Assembly (NCBI GenBank): GCA_010909725.1
Contig: JAACMV010000004.1
Span: forward strand, 992,001-1,056,000
DNA length: 64,000 bases
Direction of reading: 5' to 3'
Origin: Picochlorum sp. 'celeri'
Taxonomy: Eukaryota; Chlorophyta; Trebouxiophyceae
Each line of letters opens with the position of its first letter. The first letter of the stretch is position 1. This document shows, one piece after another, positions 11,376-22,182 of this stretch. Position numbers and translations under genes: made by a program. The notes beneath the pieces were generated by a model, which was not told the origin of the DNA, searched no databases, and worked only from the letters and a program-made list of their open reading frames with translations.

Positions 11376-13508
11376 TTACTTCAATCCTTTAATCTCTAAA
11401 TGTGTCGAGGATGCCATGAGCTTCTCCAAAACATAGCATTTGATATTTGTATCGCATAGGCACAGCACCTTCAAATGAGGCAAGCTTGACAGAAGCAAAA
11501 GACCCGCGTTTGAGATTTGGCATTGTGAAATGTTCAAACTCTCGAGATTCTTCATTGTCAAAAGATATGTCATCGACCCATCTGCGATTCTGTGACTATA
11601 TGCCAGAGACAAGTGCTTCAAGTTTGGCAACCTAGCCAACTGACGGACACCATACGAGGTGATGATACTTCCACTCACATCCAATGTTCTCAGTGTTTTA
11701 ATGTTTGATAAAATGGTGCAGACCGAATCTGTCACACGTGACCCGAATAAATTCAAACTCTGCAAATGTGCAAGCCTTGTCAAGTTTCCAAAACTTGCAT
11801 CTCCAAATGGCGAGGAGGATTCCAATGAGAGATGCTTCAGGGATGAAATTCTTCCAATATATTTCAATCCCAAATCATCAACAAGTGTATATGATACATC
11901 CAAGCGTTCCAAGCATGGGAGCTGTCCAAGAACGTCCATGGTGGTGTTTCCGGCATCAGTGTCTTGGCATTGAAGACTTTTAAGATGCCTCAAATATTGT
12001 ACATGTACGAGACCAGCATCGGAGACACTGCAGGACTCGACATCAAGCTTTTCGAGAGACGTTAAGCGAGGAAGAGCATACTGCAATCCAGCATCGGATA
12101 TATTTGTAAACATAATACTCAGTCTCTTCAAGCATGCAGATCCTTCTTGGGCTTTTGCAAGTGCTCTAAGCATACTATTCCCAGCAGAAAAGCATCTTGA
12201 CGCATTAAAATCTTCTAGTTGTCTCATATCTTCTATACACGCGGCAATGGATGCATCCTGGACTTTCAAGCCGGATATTGAGAATTTCTTCAATCCTGTC
12301 AAACCTCTCAGCTGAACAAGTCCATTATCATTGATCCCAGTGTTCCTCACATGAAGAACCTTCAGGGTCGACAACTTGCCAATATATATCGCATCAAAGT
12401 TCCTGATGGAATGACAACATGCGAGATTAAGTTCTTCAAGGTGTTTCAAGTATTTCAAATGTTGCATATGTGACACCTGTAAACAGGATTCCATTGACAA
12501 CTTTTTCAACTTTTTCACTCCTCCAATCAAAGGAACAGACAGATGAGTAACCTTTTGACAATGATTTAAACTCAAGACCTCGAGATTGGGCAATCTGGAC
12601 AGAATTATGAGTGAATTATCAGTCACACAATTGCAACAATCCAGAAATAGTTCTTTGAGGCATGGGAACCCTGGCAAATTCGTGACAAAGAAATCATCCA
12701 CAATAGTACGGCTCAGAACAATCCTTTCCAAGGTCTCTCGAGGAAAGATGCCGAAATCCTCTGATATCAGTAAATGTGGAAGTCCATTGACAAAGAACTC
12801 ATCCTTGTATCCATCCAAGTGTAAATCATAAAACGCAGCCCCACCCAAGAGCACTGCACTCTTTTCATCCAACCGCTGCTCCATGATCATTTTATCCATA
12901 ATAAGTTGGATCAGATCAGCTGGCAGGCTTTTGATTTGCTGCCGGACCAATGCAGCTCGTTTCCTATACCTCCCATCCTCCTCATCCAACTCTCTACAGG
13001 AGGCTCCATCGCCACCGTCGGAGGAGCAGGATGCCCTTTTCAATTGACGATGAGAAGACGATCCCGCTATATAATCTTTCGATTGTCCTTTCGAGAACAA
13101 GGCCCTCCTCACCATGGTCTTTGATATACACGAATCAAAGGGCGCACAATCCTGGCTCGGGAACCCAGGATCGAATGCCTGTCCATCCGAACTACTATTG
13201 CTCGAGATACTATCCAGTGAGTTGGAAGAACAATCACATGAACCATGATCGACCGCTGCTCCTAGTTCATCCCAAGTCTCTGGGAAGAGTGTTTGATGAC
13301 AAATCACCTCCAAACACCGTGCCATCAGTGTATTCTTCTTCACATGCACCCGTATCCATTCCTTTTCCATCCTCTTTACTCTTTTTGTTCCTCTACACAC
13401 GTCATCCCTATTCAACACCATCTGATAATATTCCCTGGTGGCAAGAGAATCCTGCCCATCCTCCTGACCCCTCACATGCCCCACCACCTTTGATATCACC
13501 ACTCCCAT
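11376..13508 (-). CDS. Leucine-rich repeat protein, plant/AMN1-like
   Basis: A single 710-residue frame with an ATG start (13508). The first ~190 residues are low complexity with Ser-rich stretches. Then a short SLPADLIQLIMDKM segment recalls a degenerate F-box or the N-cap of plant LRR proteins. From about residue 240 to the end there are roughly 18 leucine-rich repeats of 24-26 residues (LPNLEVLSLNHCQKVTH, LEELNLACCHSIRN, LERLDVSYTLVDDLGL), the cysteine-containing/RNI type found in SCF adaptors and AMN1. If the F-box-like piece is real, the protein could be a ubiquitin-ligase substrate receptor; that is inference. Confidence 0.75.
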   Translation of the reverse strand: MGVVISKVVGHVRGQEDGQDSLATREYYQMVLNRDDVCRGTKRVKRMEKEWIRVHVKKNTLMARCLEVICHQTLFPETWDELGAAVDHGSCDCSSNSLDSISSNSSSDGQAFDPGFPSQDCAPFDSCISKTMVRRALFSKGQSKDYIAGSSSHRQLKRASCSSDGGDGASCRELDEEDGRYRKRAALVRQQIKSLPADLIQLIMDKMIMEQRLDEKSAVLLGGAAFYDLHLDGYKDEFFVNGLPHLLISEDFGIFPRETLERIVLSRTIVDDFFVTNLPGFPCLKELFLDCCNCVTDNSLIILSRLPNLEVLSLNHCQKVTHLSVPLIGGVKKLKKLSMESCLQVSHMQHLKYLKHLEELNLACCHSIRNFDAIYIGKLSTLKVLHVRNTGINDNGLVQLRGLTGLKKFSISGLKVQDASIAACIEDMRQLEDFNASRCFSAGNSMLRALAKAQEGSACLKRLSIMFTNISDAGLQYALPRLTSLEKLDVESCSVSDAGLVHVQYLRHLKSLQCQDTDAGNTTMDVLGQLPCLERLDVSYTLVDDLGLKYIGRISSLKHLSLESSSPFGDASFGNLTRLAHLQSLNLFGSRVTDSVCTILSNIKTLRTLDVSGSIITSYGVRQLARLPNLKHLSLAYSHRIADGSMTYLLTMKNLESLNISQCQISNAGLLLLSSLPHLKVLCLCDTNIKCYVLEKLMASSTHLEIKGLK

Positions 13509-13977
13509 GTGGACACAGCTGCTCTATATTCACCTCGACTATATATACAAGAAGATATTCAAAATGACTCAGATGCAGTCCCTAGACCAAGCAACGGGTG
13601 TACACACGCCTCAACCCAGAACAACCCTTGCATATTCAAACAGGGCCATCACGTGTGATGCAATGCCTTGGAGCCCAATACCATTCAAACCCTGCAATAC
13701 ACAGTACATGTACTAAACCTGGAATGTACCAATAGCGTCAATCGACCACCACCCGCTCTTGCGTCGAGCGGACTTGGGTCGCCACAACAACAGTCAGCCG
13801 ACGACACCGTACCAACCCAACACCAATGTCGACTTTGGTTTGGTTTCGGAAGATGAATAGTATACCATTATCGTATCTAGTGCATTTGCATTGGATCGAG
13901 ACCCTTCTATTCCCGTTGAATCCGTCGCATTGCGACATCCACGTGGGCACCGACACGACAATGGGCCAAGGGCGGGT

Positions 13978-14016
13978 ATCTTAGGGTTTTCCTGAGATTA
14001 GAAAAAACCCTAAGAT
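13978..14016. repeat. Perfect inverted repeat containing telo-box sequence
   Basis: Left arm ATCTTAGGGTTTT (13978-13990), 13-nt loop, right arm AAAACCCTAAGAT (14004-14016). The arms are exactly complementary. AAACCCTAA is the plant telo-box, known in promoters of translation and cell-cycle genes. Here it is about 280 bp upstream of the gene starting at 14298 and 470 bp from the LRR start. Confidence 0.8.
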
Positions 14017-14022
14017 CGTTGG

Positions 14023-14052
14023 CACACGCCCAGCGTACGCCTTTGGCGTGTG
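14023..14052. repeat. Short inverted repeat
   Basis: Left arm CACACGCC (14023-14030), right arm GGCGTGTG (14045-14052), 14-nt spacer. Its right arm with the preceding bases reads TTTGGCG, close to half of an E2F site. It could be a transcription-factor palindrome; no function is shown. Confidence 0.5.
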
Positions 14053-14297
14053 TGACACACGATGTATCAGTTTGGACCCTACTGAACTGGAAGCAGTAGA
14101 ATTATTTATTAGTTGTAAAGTATATTTCATTTTATGAACGAAACGGTATCGGGAACCAGTCCAGACAGACGTCGTGTGGTTCTGTGATACCAGGCAGAAA
14201 ATCCCATTCCTTTCTGTAGACTGTAGAAATCGCTGCGTGTTTCTATACATGGTTGGGGTGGTCTGAATTTTAGTTTAAACAGCATTGTATTAATTTA

Positions 14298-15206
14298 ATG
14301 GCTTTCACTGGGATACAGAGTGGGAAGGTGCTGCCTGTGGTGGTGGACACACAAGGGGTGAGGGCACCCCTGTGCCAAAAGAGGGTTATTTCCTCTTTAG
14401 GATGGAATGTGGCGACGAAGAGGCGTATGAATGTTTCGATGAACTCTATCCCCGCCCAAATGAATGTAATGCCGCGTATGAATCATAGTAATACAACTAC
14501 TAATAAAGGAGATGCCCAGTATGAGCACCACACGAGGAATTTGCCATGGTTTCAAAAGGCTGTGGAGGATATTGTACGAAAATTAGATGGGCGAGTGGAT
14601 ACGGATCAGTTTGTTCAAGTTGTCAAGATGGGTAGTAATCCATGCCAGGCGGATTACATGGCAACATGTGATATCACTGCGTCTGGACACCCAACGTGCA
14701 GTGTGGACAATGTGGATGCTGTGATATTGGTGAAAAGGATAGCGACTGGGGTTGATCTCAAGACGCATTTAGATGTGGATGTGGTGCAGACTGATGCCGT
14801 GACCGAGGAGCCATCAAATGGTGATGTCCAGATAGCTTGTGATCAGTTGATGCGGTCTGATGTTGGTAGGAGAATACTGCATGGACGTGTGGGTGAATGC
14901 TGCGAGAGGCAAATGCCTTCTGGAGACTCTCCTAGTGCCGCGAGTGTTCTTGTCAATCAAGCAACAAGGCATGCAGCGAGCAGAGAAGCAGTGAAAGCAG
15001 CTGCATTACCCAAAAAGCCATTCCAAGGATACTGGGGTGTGGTGGTTCAGGCAAAGGAAAAGTCCAGCATAGAAGGATGTTATTTATTAAAAGCAGGATG
15101 TTCTGTTGTAGATGGAGGGTGTTCGTGCACCCATTTTTCTCTGACTCGAGTGCAATCTGAACATGTGAGTGTTCATCAACAGTTTGTAGATTCGTGGAGA
15201 GCATAA
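14298..15206 (+). CDS. Conserved plastid-type protein of unknown function (GYWGVVVQ...CSCTHFSLTRV)
   Basis: A single exon with an ATG start, 302 aa. The first ~60 residues are rich in Arg/Ser/Met with few acids, as expected of an organelle transit peptide (MAFTGIQSGKVLPVVVDTQG...). The middle is variable. The last ~75 residues carry the most conserved-looking part: FQGYWGVVVQ, EGCYLLKAG, CSCTHFSLTRV and a final FVDSWRA. I think this resembles a family of plant and algal chloroplast proteins without known function, but that is recall and not a search. Four cysteines cluster near the end (GCY, GCS, GGCSC). No enzyme motif is visible. Confidence 0.65.
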   Translation: MAFTGIQSGKVLPVVVDTQGVRAPLCQKRVISSLGWNVATKRRMNVSMNSIPAQMNVMPRMNHSNTTTNKGDAQYEHHTRNLPWFQKAVEDIVRKLDGRVDTDQFVQVVKMGSNPCQADYMATCDITASGHPTCSVDNVDAVILVKRIATGVDLKTHLDVDVVQTDAVTEEPSNGDVQIACDQLMRSDVGRRILHGRVGECCERQMPSGDSPSAASVLVNQATRHAASREAVKAAALPKKPFQGYWGVVVQAKEKSSIEGCYLLKAGCSVVDGGCSCTHFSLTRVQSEHVSVHQQFVDSWRA

Positions 15207-15328
15207 TAATGAGCGAGTTTGTTTTTTTCAACGATACTATTGATCGGTATACATAATGATAATAACAAATAAGCGATTACAAAAATGTAATAAGTGTATC
15301 CATTCGTTGATGTATGTCATATATTCTT

Positions 15329-17248
15329 TCAACAAAGCCCATCCGTTGATGTATCATCATACGACTGCTTTCTTTTCCGTATCAATCTATTGTTATCGGA
15401 TGATGTTGAGCATCCATACTGATTGCATTTCATTTCAATTTGGTCTGCACCTGAAGAAACTTCGCAGCTTCCGAGAAGCATCATGTCATCTCTGATACCA
15501 TTGTGCTGCTGAATCATATGGCCTGCTTTGTTGAACGAGGCAATTGAGCTTGCCCCGTGGTTCTCAACCTTTTCCTTTCCTACCCAAACAATACTTGACG
15601 ATTCAGGTAATGGCACTGTTGCAGGTCGATACGGCCCAGCCGATTTATCAGGAGATGACTGTACTTCTGCTTGAGCCACAACATCTGCAGCTTTACTCAA
15701 TGTTCTCTGAGCTTCATCATGGTGTACTACAGGAAGAGGATAATCCTCTCCAAGTTCTATACCTGCATCTTCAAGAACCTGCAATGGCGCCGTCCATGGC
15801 GCGTGTATATACTGCGTTGGCAGGCGTGCCAAGACTGGCAGCCAGCGTCGAACATATGCTCCCTTTGGATCAAACTTTTTCACCTCTTCTTCCAAGTTCA
15901 TCACCATTGCAAATTCATGACCATCAGACAAGCACCCAGCGCAGTACTGCCAACCGAGTGCATCACATTCCAAATCAGCATCAAGCAGCGCATCCCAAAA
16001 ATGTTTCAGGCCCCATTGCCAAGGGAGCAACAGGTTTTTCACAAGAAATGAGGCACATACAACCCTGCATCGATTGTGCATCCATCCAGTGGACCATATT
16101 TCTCGCATACCTGCATCAATAATCGGATACCCTGTATTGCCAGTCCTCCACGCTTTGAACAATGTCTGATCATATCTCCACGGGACAGCTCTCAAGTGCT
16201 CCAACATAGAACGTTCATGCGTGAATGGAAAATGAAACGACAAATATCTAGAATACTCTCTAAATCCCAATTGCTTATAAAAGCTTTGCAAATGCTCTGC
16301 CCTCTCTTCTACTGACCATGAAGCTGTTGCCTCCATAATGGCATGCCGAACTTCTCGAACCCCAATTTCACCAAAGTGCAAATGAGGCGACAACTTTGAG
16401 GTAGACATCCGATCAGTTTTCGCTTTATTATCGCTAAACTCGGACAACTTCTTCTCCACGAACGCCTCAAGCTGAGACATGGCCCCTTGCCGACCTGGAT
16501 TCCAATACACCTCCAACTGAGCATTTGATGCCTCTTCTTGAGGAGACATGATATGCAAGTCATCCACAGACATCGCCCGTTCACTTGGATGTTCCATCAC
16601 AGGACTTAATTGCAAAGGTGCCGGGGCAGGTATCGGCGGAGGCTGTGGCAACGACTGATGTGCTTCCCAAAACTTGTCAAAACAGGTAAATGGCAGTGCG
16701 CTGCCATCATCCTTCCTATCAACAACATCCCAAGGCTCCCGTAATGTATCCCCATTAAAACTCTGGCACAGAATATGCTTCATTCGAAACATCCCTTTCA
16801 CTTCATTGTCCCTCACCATGGATATTGGGTCATAAAAGTGATTAAAAAACACTGCATCCGCCTTGTACTCCCTCACAAGATGCTCCAACACTTCCTTCGA
16901 CTCCACCCCTCGATAACACGCCAAAGACGTATTATACTCTTTCCTCAAACTTGCATCCAGAGACTTGAGACTGCACGACAGCCACCACCGACTGCATCGC
17001 CCAGGCTGAAACTGACCCTCCTCCTCTGGCGCATAGATATACACTGGCACCACCTGCTCTGCCACAACAGAGGCAGCCAACAGCGCAGGATTATCATGAA
17101 TCCTCAAGTCTCGTCGAAACCACACAAGTATCCGCTTATAAATTTTCGAACCTTCTGGAGCCACTTCCGGCACCGTATTGTTCCCCACCTCCACCCCAGC
17201 ACTCTCAGAGAGCTGCAATTGTGTTTTGTTACTCGTCGCCGCTTCCAT
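15329..17248 (-). CDS. CRY: Plant-type cryptochrome (blue-light receptor)
   Basis: One exon, 639 aa, ATG at 17248. An N-terminal photolyase-homology region (ILVWFRRDLRIHDNPAL, near 40-55) is followed by the FAD-binding domain. The block LLDADLECDALGWQY, the FDPKGAYVRRWLPVLARLPTQ stretch and IELGEDYPLPVV match plant CRY1/CRY2. The Trp triad seems intact: W433 (as Arabidopsis W400), W410 (W377) and W357 (W324). The flavin proton donor Asp (as D396) is present at 429. A Pro-rich insert lies near 200-215. The C-terminal extension is about 110 residues and ends in a basic RKRKQ patch, perhaps a nuclear signal. It senses blue light and signals in the nucleus; DNA-repair activity is not expected for this subfamily. 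Confidence 0.93.
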   Translation of the reverse strand: MEAATSNKTQLQLSESAGVEVGNNTVPEVAPEGSKIYKRILVWFRRDLRIHDNPALLAASVVAEQVVPVYIYAPEEEGQFQPGRCSRWWLSCSLKSLDASLRKEYNTSLACYRGVESKEVLEHLVREYKADAVFFNHFYDPISMVRDNEVKGMFRMKHILCQSFNGDTLREPWDVVDRKDDGSALPFTCFDKFWEAHQSLPQPPPIPAPAPLQLSPVMEHPSERAMSVDDLHIMSPQEEASNAQLEVYWNPGRQGAMSQLEAFVEKKLSEFSDNKAKTDRMSTSKLSPHLHFGEIGVREVRHAIMEATASWSVEERAEHLQSFYKQLGFREYSRYLSFHFPFTHERSMLEHLRAVPWRYDQTLFKAWRTGNTGYPIIDAGMREIWSTGWMHNRCRVVCASFLVKNLLLPWQWGLKHFWDALLDADLECDALGWQYCAGCLSDGHEFAMVMNLEEEVKKFDPKGAYVRRWLPVLARLPTQYIHAPWTAPLQVLEDAGIELGEDYPLPVVHHDEAQRTLSKAADVVAQAEVQSSPDKSAGPYRPATVPLPESSSIVWVGKEKVENHGASSIASFNKAGHMIQQHNGIRDDMMLLGSCEVSSGADQIEMKCNQYGCSTSSDNNRLIRKRKQSYDDTSTDGLC

Positions 17249-17644
17249 ATAAAATTTATTAAATATACTTCATCTCGAATATACTGTACGAGGCAATATT
17301 GCAATGCATACAAGCAGCGTGAGTTCTTCGCGGTTGCGATGGACGTCCGTCTTCGTCAGTCTCCGATACGTGACACCCTGTACAATTCACGCAAATACTG
17401 GAGTCATATAAATTCTCAGATGAATTAATTCCGGTGTCGGGTGCTGGGTAAAACAGGGTTTCTAACATAACACACGTCGCATTGTCGCAATCACGCGACA
17501 AAATCCGTAAATAGATTATTATGTAATATGCTTAATTACGCAAAATGCCTCTCCCGGCGATATATAGATGCCTTATATCAGCGATATATACATACCTACA
17601 TAACAATAGTTTCCTTCATAAACTCATAGTTCAGGTATAGAGGC
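17249..17644. other. Intergenic region between cryptochrome and prefoldin 4
   Basis: About 400 bp between divergent genes. It must include the cryptochrome promoter. Near 17556-17600 the motif GCGATATATA occurs twice. Beyond AT-rich stretches I see nothing assignable. Confidence 0.4.
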
Positions 17645-18423
17645 ATGGTACGTGTACTATACAGCACTCGAGTCATCTGAAAGCATGTCTCGAGTGTATT
17701 CTCCAAAACAGAGCAAAGACTGGCCCCACATCAACGATGAATAGATAGATCTATTTGATGAATAATCATTCATGAATGTGGCACTCAGTCTGCCCTCTGA
17801 GGAGGCGCCGGTGTTTGACCACATCCCTATACTTCTCTTTGGTCACTTGGAAGACCACAGGGATTGTTGCTTGGCATCTGAATGGACAATCTATCTATGA
17901 TGATCACGTGTCTTATCTGTATGTATGTATATTTGCAGGGTGATCGGCGTCAGGCAGCTGCACAACTCCCTTCTGGGGGTGCTGTTGCAACACCTCAGGT
18001 GCATGTCACATTAGAAGATCAGCAGAATATAAATACGTTTAGCAGACTGAATTCTCAGCTACAGGAAATTAGATCAAAGCTTACTGCGAAGAAGAGGGCG
18101 GTGGAGGATTTGGAGGAGGCTGGAAATGAGGCCATGTTGGTGGATGATGATGTGGTACCGTTTGTGGTAGGCGAGTGCTTTGTTCGGCTTCCACAAGAGG
18201 ATGTAGAAAGCAAGATTGAAGAATGTACGTTGAATATTGATATATGAAGACGTCGTGTATTCTGTGTCTGAACATGGTATTGTGTCGTCATGCAGTGAAA
18301 GGGGCAGCAGAAGCAGAGGTGGCATCATGTGAGCGAGAGATGGAAACCATTGTGGCTTCTATGAATGATTTAAAGACCCAATTGTATGCAAAGTTTGGTA
18401 ATACAATTAATCTGGAGGAGTAG
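17645..18423 (+). CDS. PFD4: Prefoldin subunit 4
   Basis: Prefoldin is a cytosolic hexameric co-chaperone that passes actin and tubulin to CCT. Secure exons are 17939-18224 and 18296-18423 (71-bp intron, phase 1), encoding HVTLEDQQNINTFSRLNSQL, EDAGNEAM-like LEEAGNEAMLVDDDVVPF and VGECFVRLPQEDVESKIEE, then a helix ending FGNTINLEE. These match prefoldin 4: two helices around a beta hairpin. The start is uncertain. The frame is preceded by a TTTGCAG acceptor, and an upstream ATG followed at once by a GTACGT donor (17645-17648) would join in phase, making a 3-bp coding exon, a 291-bp intron and a 138-aa protein. A start inside the open frame (e.g. 17882) is the alternative. Confidence 0.9.
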
Positions 18424-18643
18424 TAGGTGGGCAATGATATAAAAAAAGGCATTATTCAATTGATTGCAAAATCTACAAAATCTACAAAATACAGAGAGAG
18501 AGATCCTTGCGGCACAGCACTAGAAGGATCCCATGAGGATGCAATAATCGTATATTCAAATAGATACATGATGGTGAAAGTATCCAATTAATGTAACCAT
18601 TAATGCGTATATACGAGTGCTAACCGAGAGAGTGGGACGTAGC

Positions 18644-21600
18644 ATGGCACTGTTTGTGCCATTCCGAGCTCTTGGTCTCGTGACCGAGGATGCTCCGTTT
18701 GTTACCCAGAGGAGAGGTAAAGAAACATTTATAACATTGAGTGTGGGTGACTCATGGCAGGTATGTTTTAATGAGGTGATTCTTCAGAAGACGATCATGA
18801 GTGGCATGCATGTGTGCCAGAGAGAAAACTGCTTCTCACCATTCATTTCCATACATTTAGATTTACAATGCATCAAATCTACGATTGCGGTTAATTGGAC
18901 CGAAATTGAAGGGAGATATCACGTCTCTGGGGTGTAAAGGCGATTTGACATTTGCTGCCGTCGGGGAACGAATCATTGAGACGCGAAGGGTTCATATTCA
19001 GGGGATCTATCGGTCTTCCGGAGGTAATGTTGAAGAGATCATGGTATTAGGAGATTATATTATTGGTAGGACACGTGCAAGGCAGGTGTTGGTGTGGAGC
19101 ATTGGAGAGTATGGGGAGCCAGTGTCAGAGTTGGACCTTGGGGATGATTTTACCCCAACGTGCATGGCTCACCCCCAGACATATCTGAATAAGATTGTGA
19201 TCGGTTCGAGTGATGGACGTATGCAATTGTGGAATTTTGTGTCGGAGAAAAAGGTGTATGAGTTTGCATCGCTCAACTCTGGTGTGTGCTGCATTGTTCC
19301 CTCTTCTGCACTGGATATTGTCGGTATTGGCCTGGGTGATGGCCGAGCTATTCTCAAGGACTTAAGACAAGACAAAGTATTGCTTGAACTTAGGAATGCC
19401 GCTGGGTCTGGGACCAAGGCGGAGAGATTTCTGTCAAAGTCTGCAGATGAGGTGTCACACAGATCTGCTCATAGTCCATGTACGTGCATTGCTTTCAGGA
19501 CAGGGGAAGGCCTTCCGCTGATGGCGACTGGGGGTACAACTGGAGTAATATCTGTGTGGAATTTAGAGTCTCAGAGTTTGCATGCCATCATGAGAGATGC
19601 TCATGATGGGCCCTTGACACGGTTGGAGTTTCTTGGAGGCCAGCCGGTGCTGGTTTCCACTGCACGGGATAATAGCGTGAAGGAATGGATATTCGATGGG
19701 ACAGATGGACAGCCAAGACTTCTGAGGTATAGAAGTGGCCATGCGTTGCCGCCTACAATCGTGAGGCATTATGCAGATAGCACACGTTTGCTCTCTGGTG
19801 GTCAAGATAGGGCATTTAGGTACTTTTCGGCTATTCAGGATGCACAAAGTAGAGAAATGAGCCAGGGTCACATCCAGCGCCGGGCGAAAAAGTTGAAAAT
19901 CGCAGAACAAGAATTAAAGCTGCCTAGAATAATTAGCTTGGATGCATGCGATGTTCGAGAACGAGATTGGTCGAATGTGATTACGGCCCATGAAGATGAT
20001 TGTGTGGCCTATGTGTGGAGGATACAAAAGTTTGCGCAAGGCGAATTTGCGTTACTTCCTCCAAATGTCGAGAAAGAATCCTTGTCTCCAGCATCATGCG
20101 TCTGTCTCAGTACATGCGGGAACTTTGGGTTTGTGGGTTCTTCCTCTGGAAGAATTGATAGATACAACATGCAATCAGGGCTTCATAGAGGGACCTATCG
20201 CTGCCCTGGCGGATTCTCTGCTCACTCGGGAGCCGTTACAGGTCTTGCAGCTGATGGATGCAACCGGTACCTTGTTTCAGGAGCGCTCGATGGTCTATTG
20301 AAATGTTGGAATCTCAAAAACCTCACGCTTGAAGGCCAGGTCGATGTGGGGTCAAAAATTAACAACATTGCACTCCACCCAACCTCGTGTCTTGTCGCCG
20401 TTGCCTGCGATGACTTGAGCATTAAAATATGCGATGTGGAAGCTCGGACAATCGTGAGACGATATAGAGGTCATTCAGATAGGATCACGGATCTGCAGTT
20501 CAGCGAGGACTGCAGGTGGTTACTGACCTCTAGTATGGACAGCACGCTCCGCATATGGGATGTTCCAGGTACGTTTACGTCAACCCACTATCTATAAACA
20601 TGGCATAATACACACGTATCGGCAATGATGGTTTGTCTCGTTCGTCGTAATGCGATTCCTACCAAGATTCACAAGCTTGACGACAAGCATTATATCACCA
20701 CCCATAAACTGAGCCTTTACTCTAACCCCATGAACTGTTGCAATGATGTTACACTTTTATTAATACACGTTAGACTACGGATTGGCTTTGCCAAAATGAG
20801 TTATAACTCTCTTTCTGAGCAACATGTTGTTTCCTGGTAGAATTCTGACCTTGATGTGGACTCGTATGAAAATGATGATGTATTTCATTGCATGCAGGAT
20901 CCACAATTTTACAAGTACTCAAGATGGACTCGCCAATCACATCACTTAGTTTATCACCTGCAATGGATATCCTTGTCACCACACACGTGGAGAAGAGGGG
21001 ATTGTACACATGGGCAAATGGACTCATCTTTGGCACAACAGACGCTATTGAGGCTTCTGATACACCGATTTCGATCAAGATTCCAGACATGTCCTCAGCA
21101 GATATTCAGCATGACAAAGCATCACGTCGTGATTCCCAAAGGAGTACCATGTTGCAGCATTCGAGCATGCCACCATCACATCAGGAATCTACCCCAACAG
21201 CATCTGAGAATTCATCCGAGGAGATTCATCATCGTGTTGATCTCTCGGATGATGCATCGACAAGCTCAGAATCAGAAGTAGATGATGCAATGGAAAGCAA
21301 TGATACGGTGAGCATGAATGATCGAGATGCCCATGTCTTGACAGGAACTGCCCCAGTGGCACCTGACATGATCACTCTCTCAATGCTCCCAAGGTCACAG
21401 TGGCTAAATCTGGTGCATATTGACACAATAAAAACTAGGAATAAACCAATAGAGCCTCCAAAAAAGCCAGAAGCTGCTCCATTCTTCCTTCCAACCGTGG
21501 CCGGGGCCAATGCTGGAAGAGATCCAGTATTTGCTGTACCAGATCCTGACAGCCATGGTAGTGATGATGATGATGATCGAATCGCCCAACGAGCCGCGGC

Positions 21601-22132
21601 TGCTTGGGGAGATGATGATGATACTATTATACAAGAGGAGGATCAGCAGCAAGACGATGCGGGAGAGAACAAAGATGCAGGAAATAAAAAAGAAGACGAC
21701 AGCAGCAGGGTGAGGAAATCCAAACCTGGAAAGAATGGGCTCCTGCTCTCCTCTTTACTGGAGACATACACGCAACACAAAACATGGAAACCTTTGCTAG
21801 AGCATCTCACATCCCTGTCTCCATCTCAGCTCGACGTTCAATTGAGAAGTTTGGATTTGTCAGACGAGGGCGAGGACCATGAAACAGACATGCTCAATTT
21901 CCTATCCTTTCTCTCTGACGCTATTGCCTCAGACACCCACTTTGAGTTCCTCCAAGCCCTTCTTAGAGCATTTATTCTCATCCACGGAGAATCAATTGCC
22001 CAGTACCCAAGGATACAAGAGCGAGCTCAGTTTGTTGAGGAACAAACACACAAAGCGTGGACCAGACTCGAACAAGCACTCCAACATACCCTCTGCGTGA
22101 TTGGCATCTTGGGAAGCATGCAGCAGACATGA
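18644..22132 (+). CDS. UTP21: U3 snoRNP/SSU processome protein UTP21 (WDR36)
   Basis: UTP21 is a tandem WD40 protein of the UTP-B module of the small-subunit processome; it works in the nucleolus on early 18S rRNA processing. Exons: 18644-18760, 18861-20568 and 20898-22132 (introns 100 and 329 bp), phases consistent, 1,019 aa. The N-terminus ALFVPFRALGLVTEDAPFV and GKETFITLSVGDSWQIYN match the family. Many WD40 blades follow (LKCWNLKNL, LRIWDVPG). After a Ser/Asp/Glu-rich acidic linker comes the Utp21-specific C-terminal domain (SSLLETYTQHKTWKPLLEHL...HFEFLQALLRAFILIHG). The stop is 50 bp from that of the convergent small gene. Confidence 0.93.
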
Positions 22133-22182
22133 TGATGTATATTTATTGATGATCCAATAGGATTCATTGTAACACGACATTT

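Larger units (their letters stand above)
13509..14297. other. 789-bp divergent intergenic region with two inverted repeats
   Basis: Lies between the LRR gene (minus) and the unknown GYWGVVVQ gene (plus). It contains a perfect 13-bp inverted repeat carrying plant-type telo-box sequence (13978-14016) and, a few bases on, an 8-bp inverted repeat (14023-14052). I found no convincing gene or RNA in it. Confidence 0.6.

Noticed and set aside
13507..13716. Plus-strand frame next to the LRR start
   Set aside because: Composition is random and it overlaps the LRR gene's start on the other strand.
14041..14052. E2F-like TTTGGCG motif
   Set aside because: Only a partial match to the E2F consensus and likely by chance; kept only as part of an inverted repeat.
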